Source of the DNA: Stentor coeruleus
Taxonomy: Eukaryota; Ciliophora; Heterotrichea; Heterotrichida; Stentoridae
NCBI GenBank assembly: GCA_001970955.1
Contig: MPUH01000035.1
Location: forward strand, 82,567 to 146,566
Direction of reading: 5' to 3'
DNA length: 64,000 nt
A program made the translations under genes and the position numbers. Positions 1 to 10,951 of the stretch are shown here, piece by piece. How positions within the stretch are numbered: position 1 is the first letter of the stretch; each line of letters begins with the position of its first letter. The notes beneath the pieces were generated by a model. The model was not told the origin of the DNA, did not search any database, and saw only the letters and a program-made list of their open reading frames with translations.

Positions 1-1
1 A

Positions 2-163
2 CCTTTAACTAAGATACTCATAAAAGAAAATAAACCTTAAGAACTTAGACCTCAAAAACCAACAATACAATTTAGAAGAAAAAAAGATAAATTTGTTGAA
101 CCGACTCCAAATAAAATATATAAGAATAAATTATCTCAATGCTTAACAATTCGAATAAAATAA
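2..163 (+). pseudogene. possible gene tail cut by the window edge
   Basis: Frame 2 is open from the window edge to a TAA at 161-163 except for one TAA at 38-40. The stretch after that stop is rich in Lys, Arg, Pro and Gln and looks more like coding than spacer sequence, but I recognise no family. No 15-nt GT...AG segment removes the internal stop. It could be the 3' end of a gene to the left, a decayed gene, or chance. Confidence 0.2.
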
Positions 164-431
164 GGGAAATTTTCAAAGCATCATTATCTAATTTTTAAAA
201 AACTAAGCTAATGATCTTTTGTTCATATATTTTTTTGGAAAATAATATTTTATATATAAGAATATTCGCTCTTAAAAATTCATAACCTTTAATCTATATT
301 TTCAAAAGCATTTATCATAACCATCACTCCTTATATCCTATACAACTTTATCATTCAATCTAATTACACTAGCAAAAAATCCATTAAAACCTACAAATCC
401 TCTCAAAAAAAATCGCCAATTAAATCTAAAA

Positions 432-1832
432 CTACTTATTAATTTCATTAGGTATAACAATCTTATCCAACTTAAGAAATCTCACAACTTCTGCATCTAC
501 TTTCAAATCCTGCCTATCCAACAACGACTGTAAAAAACTTGTCAATCTAATTTTCCTCTCACTTATCACTTTTGGGTTAATCGACGATTTCATAATATAA
601 TCTTCAGGAAGTTCTCCTATATTCCTATATCTTTTACATAAATATTTCCTTAATTCTTTAAAATCAGAAAAACGATGATAAGTTGTTGTGTTAAATTTCC
701 CACATTGAACAATAACTTCATATCTTGCATAGATCATAAATTTTTTTTTCTCCTTCGTAACTTTCGATATATAAACAAAAAAATTTGTTTCTTGAACTGT
801 GCTCATAATACGTTCTTTTTTATTTATTTTTATGAATTCTGACTCTACAGCACTTGTTAAAAAAATATTCAAAATTGGACTATTAAGTTTTTCTGATACT
901 ATAAACTCAAGCATTTCATTAAAAAAAATCCCTCGTTTTTTTAAAACTTCTACAGTTACATCTTTTTTAGTCGCTGTCATACCTGGGAATTCAGGGAAAA
1001 TTTTATCTGGGTTAGAGATTTTTAAATCATGAAACATTTCAATAAATTCTCTATATCTTCTCATAACCGTCCTAGTCAAATTTTTTGTTTTCCCATAGCA
1101 GATTTCCATAACATAAATAAATACAGTCTTTGAATCTTCTTCAATAGTTTTAGTTTCTTTAATAATTATGCTTTTAATATTCTCTCTTTCGATTATTGAT
1201 ATGTTTTTATCAATAACCCCATCAAATTTATCATATACTTTTTCAAGACCCCAAAGACTTTCTTCTTCTATAAAGTAAGTTTTAAGCATTTGTTGATATG
1301 TTGTTGATGATCTTGAATATATATTTTCAATATCTATAGGTTTTATTAAACAAAATACTATTAAAGTAGTATTGAAAAATAAAGATATAAGAATTGATAA
1401 AGGACGAAGTTCTGAGTATATAGCGTTTTTATTATATATTGTAAAACATAATGAAGCTAAAGGTAGGGATAAGATTAGTATCCAGTAGATTATGAGGATT
1501 ATAGAGGTTTTGCCCATTTTTATGTATTCTCTACGGAGGATCATAATTGTAAAAATCCATAAGAATGTATAGCTTGTGTTACCAACGATGTTGTCAATTT
1601 TATTATCAAACATATCGTTGACTAAAATTATTAGTGAGATTATAAGATTGAGAATGGATAAGATGATTTTTATAAGATGAGATTTTGTATACCTGATGCT
1701 TATGTTTTCATATTCTTCTTTTTGCTTTTTTAAAGATAGTTTGAGTGTGAAAAAAAATAATACAAAATTCAGAGCTGCTCTGTATAAGACTTACAGTGTA
1801 GAGTATAAAATAAGTCTTTCTTTTTCCCCCAT
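432..1832 (-). CDS. membrane protein with tandem PX domains
   Basis: A 461-residue product made from two exons. Exon 1 (1832-1795) starts with ATG and encodes MGEKERLILYST; a 15-nt intron at 1794-1780 (GTAAGTCTTATACAG) joins it in frame to the rest. The first ~200 residues hold several hydrophobic segments, so the protein should sit in a membrane. Two PX-type phosphoinositide-binding modules follow: one around the RRYREF motif, the second around YHRFSDFKELRKYL with a later ERKIRLTSFLQSLL helix. PX domains usually bind PI3P on endosomes, so a role in endosomal membranes is inferred. A multi-spanning N-terminus plus two PX domains is not a standard sorting nexin layout. Stop is TAG. An internal ATG at 1613 would drop the first membrane part. 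Confidence 0.8.
1780..1794 (-). other. 15-nt intron (PX gene)
   Basis: GTAAGTCTTATACAG on the coding strand. Removing it fuses a 38-nt ATG exon with the long downstream frame; A at position 10. Confidence 0.85.
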
Positions 1833-2349
1833 AATATATTTCTACTACTAAAAAATTATTACTAAAATCACAAATCAGGATTTGTAAAGAATATAAAATA
1901 AATTATAATTATTCAGTTGTAAGGATGAAATATGCTAAGAAATACAATAAAATTTTGAAAGGGTTAAGAAATGAAAAGCATCACAAATTTGTATTTTTTT
2001 ATAAAGATTGAATAAATAATATATAAGAAATTAGGTATAAAAATTTGACAAAATGAATTGAGAGAGTTTATAGTGAAAAAAATAATATTACTGATTAAGC
2101 TGATTTATAATAAAAAGTTTAGATAAATAAAATGTCTATTTACAATTAGACTATGCTTATAAGATAATAATTACTATTAAGAATTGCTTTAAAGTTGATA
2201 AAAACATGATTTGTTATATCTAGATTTTTCTATATCAAAATATAATCATGAAGTTTATTTATATTATTATAAAGTAAAATTTTGGATTTAATTATAGACA
2301 CAAAAAATCTATTAAATATCCTACTAATATTATATTCCCTAAAATCATC
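1833..2349. other. intergenic, 517 bp
   Basis: AT-rich spacer between two minus-strand genes: the 5' flank of the PX gene and the 3' flank of the DUF229 gene. I see no coding frame, RNA gene or repeat. Confidence 0.6.
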
Positions 2350-4413
2350 TTAACACACACACAAAGATTTACCACACATATTTCTAATCCACACATCTTC
2401 AATTTGTATAAAAGCTTCAGTTTCGCCAACGAAAAAATAATCATAAGGCAAGTCTGGATTTTTCTTTAGCTTTAAAGCCTCAACTCTTTCCCTTGTGGCA
2501 AAATTAGCTGAAACATAAACATTATTATCATTCTGCACTTCATATACCAATCTATAATTACTATCCCACCCATCATTTTTATATTTCAAAAAAAATTTAA
2601 CCCCATAAATCAGTTCATTAACTTTAGGCTCTTCACAAATAAAACGCCCATCTATTTTATTTAAAAAATACTCTCTAGAAATTTCAACAATTTTTTGCAT
2701 AATAATTGTTTCCTCATGATTTTCATAGTCTATTTCTTCATAATCTCTACATAAACACATATCATAACTAATTCCAATATCCTCACAAGTCCTATCAGTT
2801 CTTATTTTTTCATGGAAAATATCGACGGGATCTTTTATGTTGTATGATTTTTTTATAGATGTTTTTTCATCTTGGCTCATTCCCCCATATGGATGATGGG
2901 CTAAGGATTTTAAAGATAAATTTATATCATATCGGCCTAATAACTGTTTAGAATTGTGTTTGAGGATTTGTTGGGATCCTAAAGAATTTTCAAGTTCTTG
3001 GTTTAAGATTATGTAGTTTAAGGCCAGTCGATGATCGAAATACCCTTTTTGTGAGAAAATAAGAGAGGATTCACCTCGGCCATGGTCAGACATGAAGTAA
3101 ATAAGAAGGTCTTCATTATTATTCATATGAAGTTTCAGTATATGTTTTAAAAATTTTGGCAAGTCTTGATCAATAGTTTGCACATTTCCACTATTCTCAT
3201 GAGCAGCCAAAGTGTGAATATAAGCAAACTTATTATGTCCTTTATAATTATCAAAAAACTGCGCCGTATAATTAAAACTATAATAATGTGCATTATGAGT
3301 ACCTAAACACCTTTGATTTTCAATAAACTCAGAATACCCAAAAGCTTTCTTAGCTGCTTTCCAAAAATTAGCAAGTGCATGATCAGCATAAATAATCCTA
3401 CCAGTTGATTTAGGTAAATAATCTAAAACACTTTCAAAAGAAAACATAGTCACATATCCAAGTTTTGAATAATACATCCATAAAGCATTTTCTTGTAATT
3501 CAGCATATTTTGGATTAAGATTACTCATACTAAGTTTAGCATTTTTTAAATACATATCATGATAACTAACATTTTGACCATATAATATAGGAATAATATT
3601 AGGTCTTGTTGATAACCCAAAAACCCCAGATTTATCAAAATCATATACAGAAAATTTGTTATTAAATGGAGATTCAGATAATCCTTTATGTAATAATTCC
3701 ATAGTTTTAGGGAAATTACGTTTTGCACTACCTCTAGAAACTGAGTCTAAGATAAGTAAAAGTACAGTAATAGGTTTTGTTGAGTTATTTTGTAAAAGAT
3801 TATATCGGATTTTTTGAGCTTTTAATGATACGGACTCTTTGAATTTGTTTATAACAAAAGCGTATTTTTCTTTTTTATCACATTCGATTATAGCATATTC
3901 ACCAATACCGATATTCCTAGTTGCTCCCCCTTGGAATTTTAAAGAAGACATGCTTCCTCCTAGTAATTGTTGTGACCCATCATCTATATAGATTTTAGGG
4001 GTTTTCTTATTATAACATGATGCAATGAGAATATTGTTTTCGATTTTATTCTTGTCTTTATCTTTACCAGAACATTCTCCATATGATTTGTATTTGAAAT
4101 AAATTTCAATTTCTTCAGGCGTGAAATCGTAATTAGGAATAAAACATTGGGTATTATTTGTGTTGTTTATAGAGGAATTATTATTTGGATAGTTTGTGGA
4201 ATCTAATGTGTTGTTTGATTGATTTAGTTTGAATTTTGTCTTTGATGATTTATAGTTTTGGATCATCCATTTGGTTGAATATCCTGCTGCTGGATAATAG
4301 TTTGATTTGGGAGATTCAGGATTAAAGCTTTCATAGAGCTCTAGTATGAAAAAACTTGTGAAAAAGTATAAAATAAGTATGAGAATAGCAGCTAATACTT
4401 TTCTTTCAAACAT
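2350..4413 (-). CDS. DUF229 sulfatase-like membrane protein
   Basis: 687 residues. A single hydrophobic segment near residues 7-29 makes it a type II membrane protein with a large lumenal or outside domain, preceded by an Asn/Ser-rich stretch with many N-glycosylation sequons. The body belongs to the alkaline-phosphatase superfamily: LLLILDSVSRGSAKRNFPKT near residue 217 holds the first metal/nucleophile motif, and FMSDHGRGE near 440 holds the DHG metal-binding motif. This pairing is typical of the DUF229 family, known best in nematodes and other animals; its substrate is unknown. The C-terminus is Cys-rich (CEDIG...CLCRD and CGKSLCVC), suggesting disulfides. One uninterrupted exon; TAA stop. 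Confidence 0.75.
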   Translation of the reverse strand: MFERKVLAAILILILYFFTSFFILELYESFNPESPKSNYYPAAGYSTKWMIQNYKSSKTKFKLNQSNNTLDSTNYPNNNSSINNTNNTQCFIPNYDFTPEEIEIYFKYKSYGECSGKDKDKNKIENNILIASCYNKKTPKIYIDDGSQQLLGGSMSSLKFQGGATRNIGIGEYAIIECDKKEKYAFVINKFKESVSLKAQKIRYNLLQNNSTKPITVLLLILDSVSRGSAKRNFPKTMELLHKGLSESPFNNKFSVYDFDKSGVFGLSTRPNIIPILYGQNVSYHDMYLKNAKLSMSNLNPKYAELQENALWMYYSKLGYVTMFSFESVLDYLPKSTGRIIYADHALANFWKAAKKAFGYSEFIENQRCLGTHNAHYYSFNYTAQFFDNYKGHNKFAYIHTLAAHENSGNVQTIDQDLPKFLKHILKLHMNNNEDLLIYFMSDHGRGESSLIFSQKGYFDHRLALNYIILNQELENSLGSQQILKHNSKQLLGRYDINLSLKSLAHHPYGGMSQDEKTSIKKSYNIKDPVDIFHEKIRTDRTCEDIGISYDMCLCRDYEEIDYENHEETIIMQKIVEISREYFLNKIDGRFICEEPKVNELIYGVKFFLKYKNDGWDSNYRLVYEVQNDNNVYVSANFATRERVEALKLKKNPDLPYDYFFVGETEAFIQIEDVWIRNMCGKSLCVC

Positions 4414-4956
4414 ATTTATGTATCTTCGCTTGGTATTATAAAAAATTTCTTATAAAAATATACATTGGAATTATAATAGTTTATGATTATTTTTTTTTTT
4501 GTATTATTAGTATATGCATTTCTTAGAATACCTGGAATTAAAAAATTGTTTGATTGAAGGATTAAAAGATAGGAAAATGTAACTTTAATTATTTCCTCAT
4601 TAGATTCAAGTGATAGTAAATATATATAATAAACATATAAAAATTATAATTATTCTTAACCAAATTTCCAATACCTTTATTAACTTCATAAATATTCTCA
4701 ATCTAATTTTCCAACTAAGCAACATTAGCTCCAATAAACAAAACCTAACTTGTGTAATAATCTAAGTCAAAAAATCTAATTAGCCTTCACTATCTTTAAA
4801 ATCCTATCAAAATCTTCATAAATTTCTTTAAAACTCTGGTCAAAAACTTCAATTCAACTATCAAAAAATCCTAAAGGTAAGTTTTTATCCTTTTATAATA
4901 AATCTAAAAATTTTATTATACTGATAAGATTATCAAGAGTTTTTTTCATATAATAA
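4414..4956. other. divergent intergenic region, 543 bp
   Basis: Shared 5' region of the DUF229 gene (left) and CGR1 (right). On the + strand 4414 to ~4640 is G-rich and C-poor, and ~4640-4956 is C-rich and G-poor, so each gene's coding strand is G-depleted in its 5' flank. No other element seen. Confidence 0.55.
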
Positions 4957-5346
4957 ATGGTAAAAACTTTACAGGGCATGCCCAAGTCTGGAAAGCCTTG
5001 GAAAGTTGACTCAAAGCCATTTAATTCTTTGGATACAGAATTGAAAGAAGGCTTGCCTAAGAAAACCTATGAACAGAAAATGAAGGAAAAAGCAGAGATC
5101 AAAGAAGCCAGGGATTATGAAAAACAGTTAAAAGATGAGAAGTCGGAAGTAAAAAGGAAAAGAAGAGAAAAAAGTGAAGCTAAGAAAAAACTGAAAGAAA
5201 AAAACCAATTCAAGAGCTCGTCGTTCCAAGTGATCAAAGACCCAAAGAAAATGAAAAAAATGAACAAGAAACTTAGACAGCAAGTATCTTCTTTACCACC
5301 AGATATGTTTTACAAGCTTATGCATGGAAAAACCATAAATTATTAG
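4957..5346 (+). CDS. CGR1: Cgr1/CCDC86-type rRNA processing factor
   Basis: 129 residues if unspliced, very rich in Lys, Glu and Arg. The N-terminal motif GMPKSGKPWK, the long charged helix (KEKAEIKEARDYEKQLKDEK onward) and the basic end KKMNKKLRQQVSSLP match the Cgr1/CCDC86 family, small nucleolar proteins needed for 60S ribosomal subunit maturation. Nucleolar location is inferred from the family. The codons right after ATG (4960-4974, GTAAAAACTTTACAG) have the length and ends of an intron and contain no stop, so both spliced and unspliced forms stay in frame. The segment lacks the A at position 10 seen in the convincing 15-nt introns here, so I keep it as coding. Confidence 0.75.
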   Translation: MVKTLQGMPKSGKPWKVDSKPFNSLDTELKEGLPKKTYEQKMKEKAEIKEARDYEKQLKDEKSEVKRKRREKSEAKKKLKEKNQFKSSSFQVIKDPKKMKKMNKKLRQQVSSLPPDMFYKLMHGKTINY

Positions 5347-6100
5347 TAATAAGTTGCTCAATTGAATTTTTATGCTTTTTTTGAAATTAATTTGGCTTTT
5401 GTTAATGAAAAGTTTTATTAAAGGGTATATTTAGGATCAAAAATTTGAAATTGGATGATATGATTTTTTTTTAGGGTTTATATTATTATTAGAAAATAAG
5501 AAAGATTTTGGAGAATGAATTTCATACTTTATTATTAGCTACTTTATAGGTTGGGAATGAAGGATTTAATATTTTGTTAAAGTTGGAAAACTGGCTTAAA
5601 TAGTTATTTTTTTATACTTAAATTTTTATATTAATGGAAATCGTAGTTATCTATAAAAAGTTATCCATAAATTCTAAACTTGATTCCTATTATTCTACTT
5701 AAAACTTCCAGTATATTTTCAATATCAAAACTTTTATNCTATTATTCTACTTAAAACTTCCAGTATATTTTCAATATCAAAACTTTTATTACCACATTTT
5801 ATCTCTTAAAGTTTATAAAATAATCAATATCTTAATATCAAAAATTAATACCACAAGTATTTGATACATTCAAAAAAACTCATTCTGATTGCATACAATA
5901 AAAATACACTCATCCTAGCATTTTACTATCATAAAATAACTCATATAAACTTTTATATAAAAATTAACAGCAAATCTATTTTTCATAATTTACAACTAAC
6001 CGTATTCATCTCTTCGAAACCAGCCAATTCCTTAAAAAATCTACAAATATCAGCACATAAAAGCTTTATAAAAATATAATCCCAAGTATCAACACAATAT
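5347..6100. other. convergent intergenic region with assembly gap
   Basis: 3' flanks of CGR1 (+) and the small minus-strand gene ending at 6101. It contains a single N at 5738 flanked by a 51-nt duplicate. A 72-codon frame at 5861-6079 has spacer-like composition and is not treated as a gene. Confidence 0.55.
5687..5789. repeat. duplicated contig ends around N (51 nt)
   Basis: 5687-5737 and 5739-5789 are identical and separated only by N at 5738. This is the signature of a scaffold join made without merging overlapping contig ends, not a biological tandem repeat. Confidence 0.85.
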
Positions 6101-6436
6101 TTACAAGTTATTAAGTCGAAGTTTTTCTTTCATAACAACCTTCCTACTTTTAGTCCTTGTTTTAGCTCTTTGCCTCGTCTGCATATATTCGCAATTAAAA
6201 GTCAACGAAGCCTTCCTTCTACCTTGCTTAAGACCTACTATCGGCTTAAGTTTGCTTCTTTTCAAACAAAAACCAGGGACAATATTCGGCAATTGTTCAA
6301 CTTGTTTTAACACTTCAGGTATTTTTCCAGGTGACATCAATCTTAAATATTGTTTCTTAAGTGAAGATACTTGTAAAGGACTTGCTGAAAATATTCTTTT
6401 AGAATTTCCTTCAATATAAGTATCATATGAGGCCAT
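6101..6436 (-). CDS. small basic hypothetical protein
   Basis: 111 residues, starting at the ATG encoding MASYDTYIEG; a longer form would need a TTG start. The sequence has a central LKQVEQLPNIVPGF segment and a basic C-terminal half (RQRAKTRTKSRKVVMKEK), suggesting a nucleic-acid or ribosome contact, but I recognise no family. The codon mix differs from the surrounding AT-rich spacer, which supports it being real. No membrane segment. Confidence 0.55.
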   Translation of the reverse strand: MASYDTYIEGNSKRIFSASPLQVSSLKKQYLRLMSPGKIPEVLKQVEQLPNIVPGFCLKRSKLKPIVGLKQGRRKASLTFNCEYMQTRQRAKTRTKSRKVVMKEKLRLNNL

Positions 6437-7966
6437 GATTTTTATGTATATCAAAAAAACACATAAAGTCTTTATAAAAATGCATAAAATTAGACTGATT
6501 TTATAGATATTATGATTAGAAAATATATAAGAAGATAAATTTGTGAATTAAGAATATAAAGATTTTTATAAAGAAAAATTGTAAAAATTACAAAGGATTG
6601 ACTTAGAATTTTTTTGGGTTTTTAAAGTATATTTTGTAAAGGATATATATGAAAAGTGTATGTAATATATTATATAACTATTATATAATAAAATCTTTGG
6701 GATTAATGGACAGGGGTAAAGGATTTTTATATGAGAAAAATGTTGGCTATGAGGAAGATGATATGCCGAATATAGGAAAAAGAGTAGAAGATGCTGGGAT
6801 AAAGATAATTATTAGGTTTTATTATGAGTTTGATGGAGATTTTGAGGGAGGTGGTAATTTGGTTTTAAGGGATTTGGTATTGAGGAAATTGAAATTTGAG
6901 ATTAAAGCTTTAGTTTTAGATTTAGGCTTTAGGATTTTAGATAAGGATATGATTTTAAGAGGTCATATGCTAAGAGTTATATTGAGATACATTTTAGTAT
7001 ATAAGATTTCAGCATATAAAATACTCAATTCAATAATATTCTTTTTAACTTATAACAAACTTCCTTTAATAATCATAAAAAGGTATATTAGATTATCATA
7101 TAAATACATCTAATTATTCCTACCTGTAAAACCCTTTAGGTCATTTTTGATATTAAATTTCTTTCATCTAGAATTGTATTTTTATTTTCTTAGAAAATGA
7201 GTCTTAATTAAGAGTTTTCAATCTTGATATTGTTTGAATTATGGATGTGGTAGTTTTTACTTCTTATTGAAATAGAATCAGGTGTATTCATTTCTTTGGA
7301 TATGATGAATAAATGAAAATTTGACAAATAGGCATTTCAAATAAGGATAAGAATATTAATAATAAATGCCAATATAGTAAAAGATATATAGAATTTATTA
7401 TAACTCCATGGCAAATATTATCAAAAAACACTTTAAGCTTCATGATATAATAAAAACTTATAAAATTACTAAAACTAATATAAAAGCATACAATTTTCTA
7501 GGCAAAATTTTAGATCAAATCAGTCACTATGCAAATAGTTAAAAATGTATCTTTTTGCAGACTTACAAGATTTATTGCATGTCCCACAATGATTCTTGAA
7601 GACACCAGTAGTAAAGTTAGATAAAATTATGATGCAGATGAGAAGACTTGTTATTTAATGCAAATTTATATGAAGATTTATTGAAATATAATGAAAGGAG
7701 AGGATTTTTATGGTAATTTAAGTTTTATCAAGATTTTTATTAACAGAAAGTACTCATCATTAGGTTAACTAGATTTATTACCCAGTTTCCATTTATAAAC
7801 TTGCTAGAAGAAGCTATAATCCTATATTTCTTATTTTCTTTATTAGTCACACACCCAAAACCAATACCAAAAATCTCAAAATCTAGCATCTATAAACACA
7901 CTCATAAATCCTTATAAAACCATTATACAATCCTATCAACCCTACTCATATTTAATCTTTTCTAAT
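6437..7966. other. intergenic, 1.5 kb
   Basis: 5' flank of the small minus-strand gene followed by the 3' flank of V-ATPase B. From 6437 to ~7000 the + strand is G-rich and C-poor, as in other minus-gene 5' flanks. A 154-codon + frame (6649-7113) lies in this skewed stretch; its repetitive Leu/Ile/Lys/Gly composition and lack of any motif make it doubtful. Nothing else recognised. Confidence 0.5.
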
Positions 7967-9484
7967 TTAATTCCCTTTAACTCTTTCCTTAAGGTTTTCC
8001 TGTTCCTTCCTAGCTCTTTCCAACTGATTCTCCCTATTATAAAACGCTTTAACATCCTCAGTATTGATTTTCTTCAGTTTATCCAATGGGAAAATCCTCA
8101 ACAAACTCCAAGCTAAATCCAAACTTTCCTCAATACTCCTATTTTCATTCAAAGCCTGTGTCAAAAACTTGCCTTCAAACTTTTCTAAAAACTCCAAATA
8201 CAAAAAATCATCTGCAGTCAAAGCTTCTTCACCAACGACAGCTTTCATAGCCTGTGTATCTTTCCCAATAGCATAATTAGCATAAAGTTGATCAGAAACT
8301 AATGGATGATCAATCCTAGTCATTCCTTTACCAATAGCACTTTTCATTAAACGTGATAAACTAGGTAAAACATTAATAGGTGGATATACCTGTCTATTAT
8401 GTAAACTTCTATCAATAAAAATTTGTCCTTCTGTAATATATCCAGTTAAATCAGGAATTGGATGTGTTATATCATCATTAGGCATAGTCAAAATAGGTAA
8501 CTGAGTAATTGAACCATTTTTTCCACTAACACGTCCAGCACGTTCATATATAGTGCTAAGATCAGTATACATATACCCTGGATAACCTCTTCGGCCAGGG
8601 ACTTCTTCACGAGCAGCTGAGATTTCTCTAAGAGCATCAGCATATGCAGACATATCAGTCATAATAACTAAAACATGTAATTCACGTTCATAAGCTAAAT
8701 ATTCAGCTGTAGTCAAAGCTAACCTTGGGGTAATAATTCTTTCTATTGTAGGATCATCAGCATGGTTCATAAACAAAGCAACACGATCCATAGCACCATT
8801 TTCTTCGAAGTCTGTTCTGAAAAAGCGTGCAGTTTCAGCATTAACACCCATTGCGGCAAAGACTAAACAGAAATTTTCTTCAGAATGGTCCATAACACCT
8901 TTACCTTTAACAAGTTGAGCTTGACGACAGATTTGAGCACCGATTTCATTGTGACATAAACCAGCTGCTGAAAAAAGGGGGATTTTTTGTCCTCTGGCAA
9001 TTGAGTTCATGACATCAATAGCGCTGATGCCTGTTTGGATCATTTCTTTAGGATAAACTCTCATATAAGGATTGATTGGCTGCCCTTGGATATTAATCAT
9101 TTCTTCAGCTAAAACTTGAGGACCTTTATCGATTGGCCTACCTGAACCATTGAAGGTTCTTCCAAGCATTTCTTCGCTTATAGGCATATGCATAGTGTCA
9201 CCAGTGAATTCGCAACGGGTTCTTAAAGAGTCAATACCTGAAGTACCTTCGAAAATCTGCACAACAGCTCGTTTTCCTGAAATTTCTAATACTTGTCCTC
9301 GACGCATTGTCCCATCTCCTAAATGAACATTGACGATTTCTGCGTATTTTGGGAATTTCACGTTCTCGAGAATTACTAATGGGCCTTCTACACCAATAAC
9401 TGTTCGATAATCTATTATAGGATCAACCATGTAGTCTCGAGATGCAGCTAAGGCATTGATTCTTGCGGCACGGACGTCAGCCAT
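7967..9484 (-). CDS. ATP6V1B: V-type H+-ATPase subunit B
   Basis: 505 residues, one exon, TAA stop. The product aligns along its length with the V1 non-catalytic nucleotide-binding subunit: the beta-barrel start ([20 protein letters not shown]), the [17 protein letters not shown] motif, [19 protein letters not shown] in place of a catalytic P-loop, the [10 protein letters not shown] segment, and the [20 protein letters not shown] signature near residue 325. It works in the A3B3 head of V1, which drives proton pumping into acidic vacuoles and contractile-vacuole membranes. Length matches the family norm of about 500. The start at [18 protein letters not shown] is the only ATG upstream of the conserved barrel. 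Confidence 0.97.
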   Translation of the reverse strand: MADVRAARINALAASRDYMVDPIIDYRTVIGVEGPLVILENVKFPKYAEIVNVHLGDGTMRRGQVLEISGKRAVVQIFEGTSGIDSLRTRCEFTGDTMHMPISEEMLGRTFNGSGRPIDKGPQVLAEEMINIQGQPINPYMRVYPKEMIQTGISAIDVMNSIARGQKIPLFSAAGLCHNEIGAQICRQAQLVKGKGVMDHSEENFCLVFAAMGVNAETARFFRTDFEENGAMDRVALFMNHADDPTIERIITPRLALTTAEYLAYERELHVLVIMTDMSAYADALREISAAREEVPGRRGYPGYMYTDLSTIYERAGRVSGKNGSITQLPILTMPNDDITHPIPDLTGYITEGQIFIDRSLHNRQVYPPINVLPSLSRLMKSAIGKGMTRIDHPLVSDQLYANYAIGKDTQAMKAVVGEEALTADDFLYLEFLEKFEGKFLTQALNENRSIEESLDLAWSLLRIFPLDKLKKINTEDVKAFYNRENQLERARKEQENLKERVKGN

Positions 9485-9947
9485 TAATTATTATTTTACT
9501 TTAGCTAATAGGAAGATTTTTCAAAAAGCTTAGATAGGCTTTTATCCTGAGATATGTTTGGATTTTTTTAGAATGTGTTTTGAGGACTTTATGATGTGAG
9601 GGTTTTTTAGGAAAAAGTTAGGATTTTATATTAGGGTATGAAGAAAGGTAGTCATATTTTTTTTTGGATTTGTAAACAGTTGTGGGTGTTTGAAGTTACA
9701 AAGATTGATGTGAAGTATATATATCAGTAAATATAAATTAATGACAATATTTCTAATCTTCCACATATCCAGACAAAATTTTTAAATTTCCCTTCTAACT
9801 CTCAATTCATTTACCCTTTGCTAAACCTTCTCCTAATTAACTCTTCCACCCAACAACACCTAATTATAAAAATCTATTCTAACAATTTATAATATCAAAA
9901 ACTCTATAACTTAATTGAGAATTGCCATAAACTTAACTAAATCACCT
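9485..9947. other. intergenic, 463 bp
   Basis: 5' flank of V-ATPase B (G-rich on +, to ~9720) followed by the 3' flank of CFAP20. Includes an 8-T run near 9660. No gene or RNA seen. Confidence 0.5.
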
Positions 9948-10520
9948 CTATTGTTTTTGAAGCGGTAAAAATAGCTTAAACTCAGGAGGTAGTTCTTCTT
10001 CTGAATACAATCTATCAGAGAAGTAAATCCTTCTCAACCTACAATTAGCATGTAACTGTACCCTAAGTGTTTCAATATAGTTAGTCCCATAAGCTCTCCT
10101 AGTGAAATCAGATAAATTAAACTGGATTTGATTCCAGCCTTCATCAAGTCTCATAGGCATTGTACATATAAAAGGTTTAACTCTTGTTGTACTTTGATAA
10201 TTTGATGCTCTAAATCGCCTTCTTATATTCTTATCATCAAGTACCTGAACTTCAAATGTAAAATATTTCTTTAGATTCTTTATAATCATAACAAGAAAAG
10301 GAAGTTTTATACCTAAAGTTTGATTTGGATCAGCTGGACATGTAATAAAAGTTGTTGAGACGTTTGTGCCCATGATTTCGAGAACTGAGCTTTGGATATC
10401 AGTATCTGTGATACGTTTTATGTGACCATTACGAACACTTTTGTCCCAGATTTGTAAGGGTTTAGCTCCAATGCTGTAAAGGATGGATAAGAACCCAGAT
10501 TGGAATGTGTTCTTAAACAT
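9948..10520 (-). CDS. CFAP20: CFAP20 (BUG22/GTL3) ciliary protein
   Basis: 190 residues, one exon, TAG stop. The whole protein matches CFAP20, one of the most conserved ciliary proteins: the start [18 protein letters not shown], the [19 protein letters not shown] segment, [20 protein letters not shown], and the end [20 protein letters not shown]. It is an inner-junction protein between the A and B tubules of doublet microtubules and affects ciliary waveform. Length equals the family norm (~190). Stentor-like cells carry many cilia, so a single highly conserved copy is expected. Confidence 0.97.
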   Translation of the reverse strand: MFKNTFQSGFLSILYSIGAKPLQIWDKSVRNGHIKRITDTDIQSSVLEIMGTNVSTTFITCPADPNQTLGIKLPFLVMIIKNLKKYFTFEVQVLDDKNIRRRFRASNYQSTTRVKPFICTMPMRLDEGWNQIQFNLSDFTRRAYGTNYIETLRVQLHANCRLRRIYFSDRLYSEEELPPEFKLFLPLQKQ

Positions 10521-10951
10521 ATTTAATATAGATGTAATATAAGAGGGAAGTTTTTTTTAGGGAAAATTTAGATATGATTAGAAGGAAATTTTAAGAGAAA
10601 TTTATTTGAGAGAAGAGGTTTGGGAATATTGGATTTAAAATTTTTTTTTGGGATGATGATGAGTTTTGGTGATTTCGAGAATTGAAAGTTTTTAAATGAT
10701 TGAAGAGATGATTAGGAGGTTGTAAAATTTGTAGGAAGGAATTATAGATAATTTTTATGAAGAGGTTTTTAGGTTTTATTTAAGATTTTTTTGTATGGAG
10801 TGAGGATTTTGATTTTTTTATAGTTTGTGGAATTTAAGATGGTATTAGGTTTTTAAGGTAATGATTTTGATTTAGATAAAAGAGTAAAATATATGAAATA
10901 TTATATAGTTATACATAAAATCAGCATACAAATCCTCATATTTATTAATAT
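10521..10951. other. intergenic, 431 bp
   Basis: 5' flank of CFAP20 (strongly G-rich and C-poor on +) running into the 3' end of the diflavin reductase. Nothing else recognised. Confidence 0.5.

Noticed and set aside
5687-5789. Biological tandem repeat
   Set aside because: Exact copies around a single N, the same pattern at five places: an assembly join.
6649-7113. 154-codon + frame
   Set aside because: Lies in the G-rich 5' flank of a minus-strand gene, low-complexity composition, no motif or homologue recognised.
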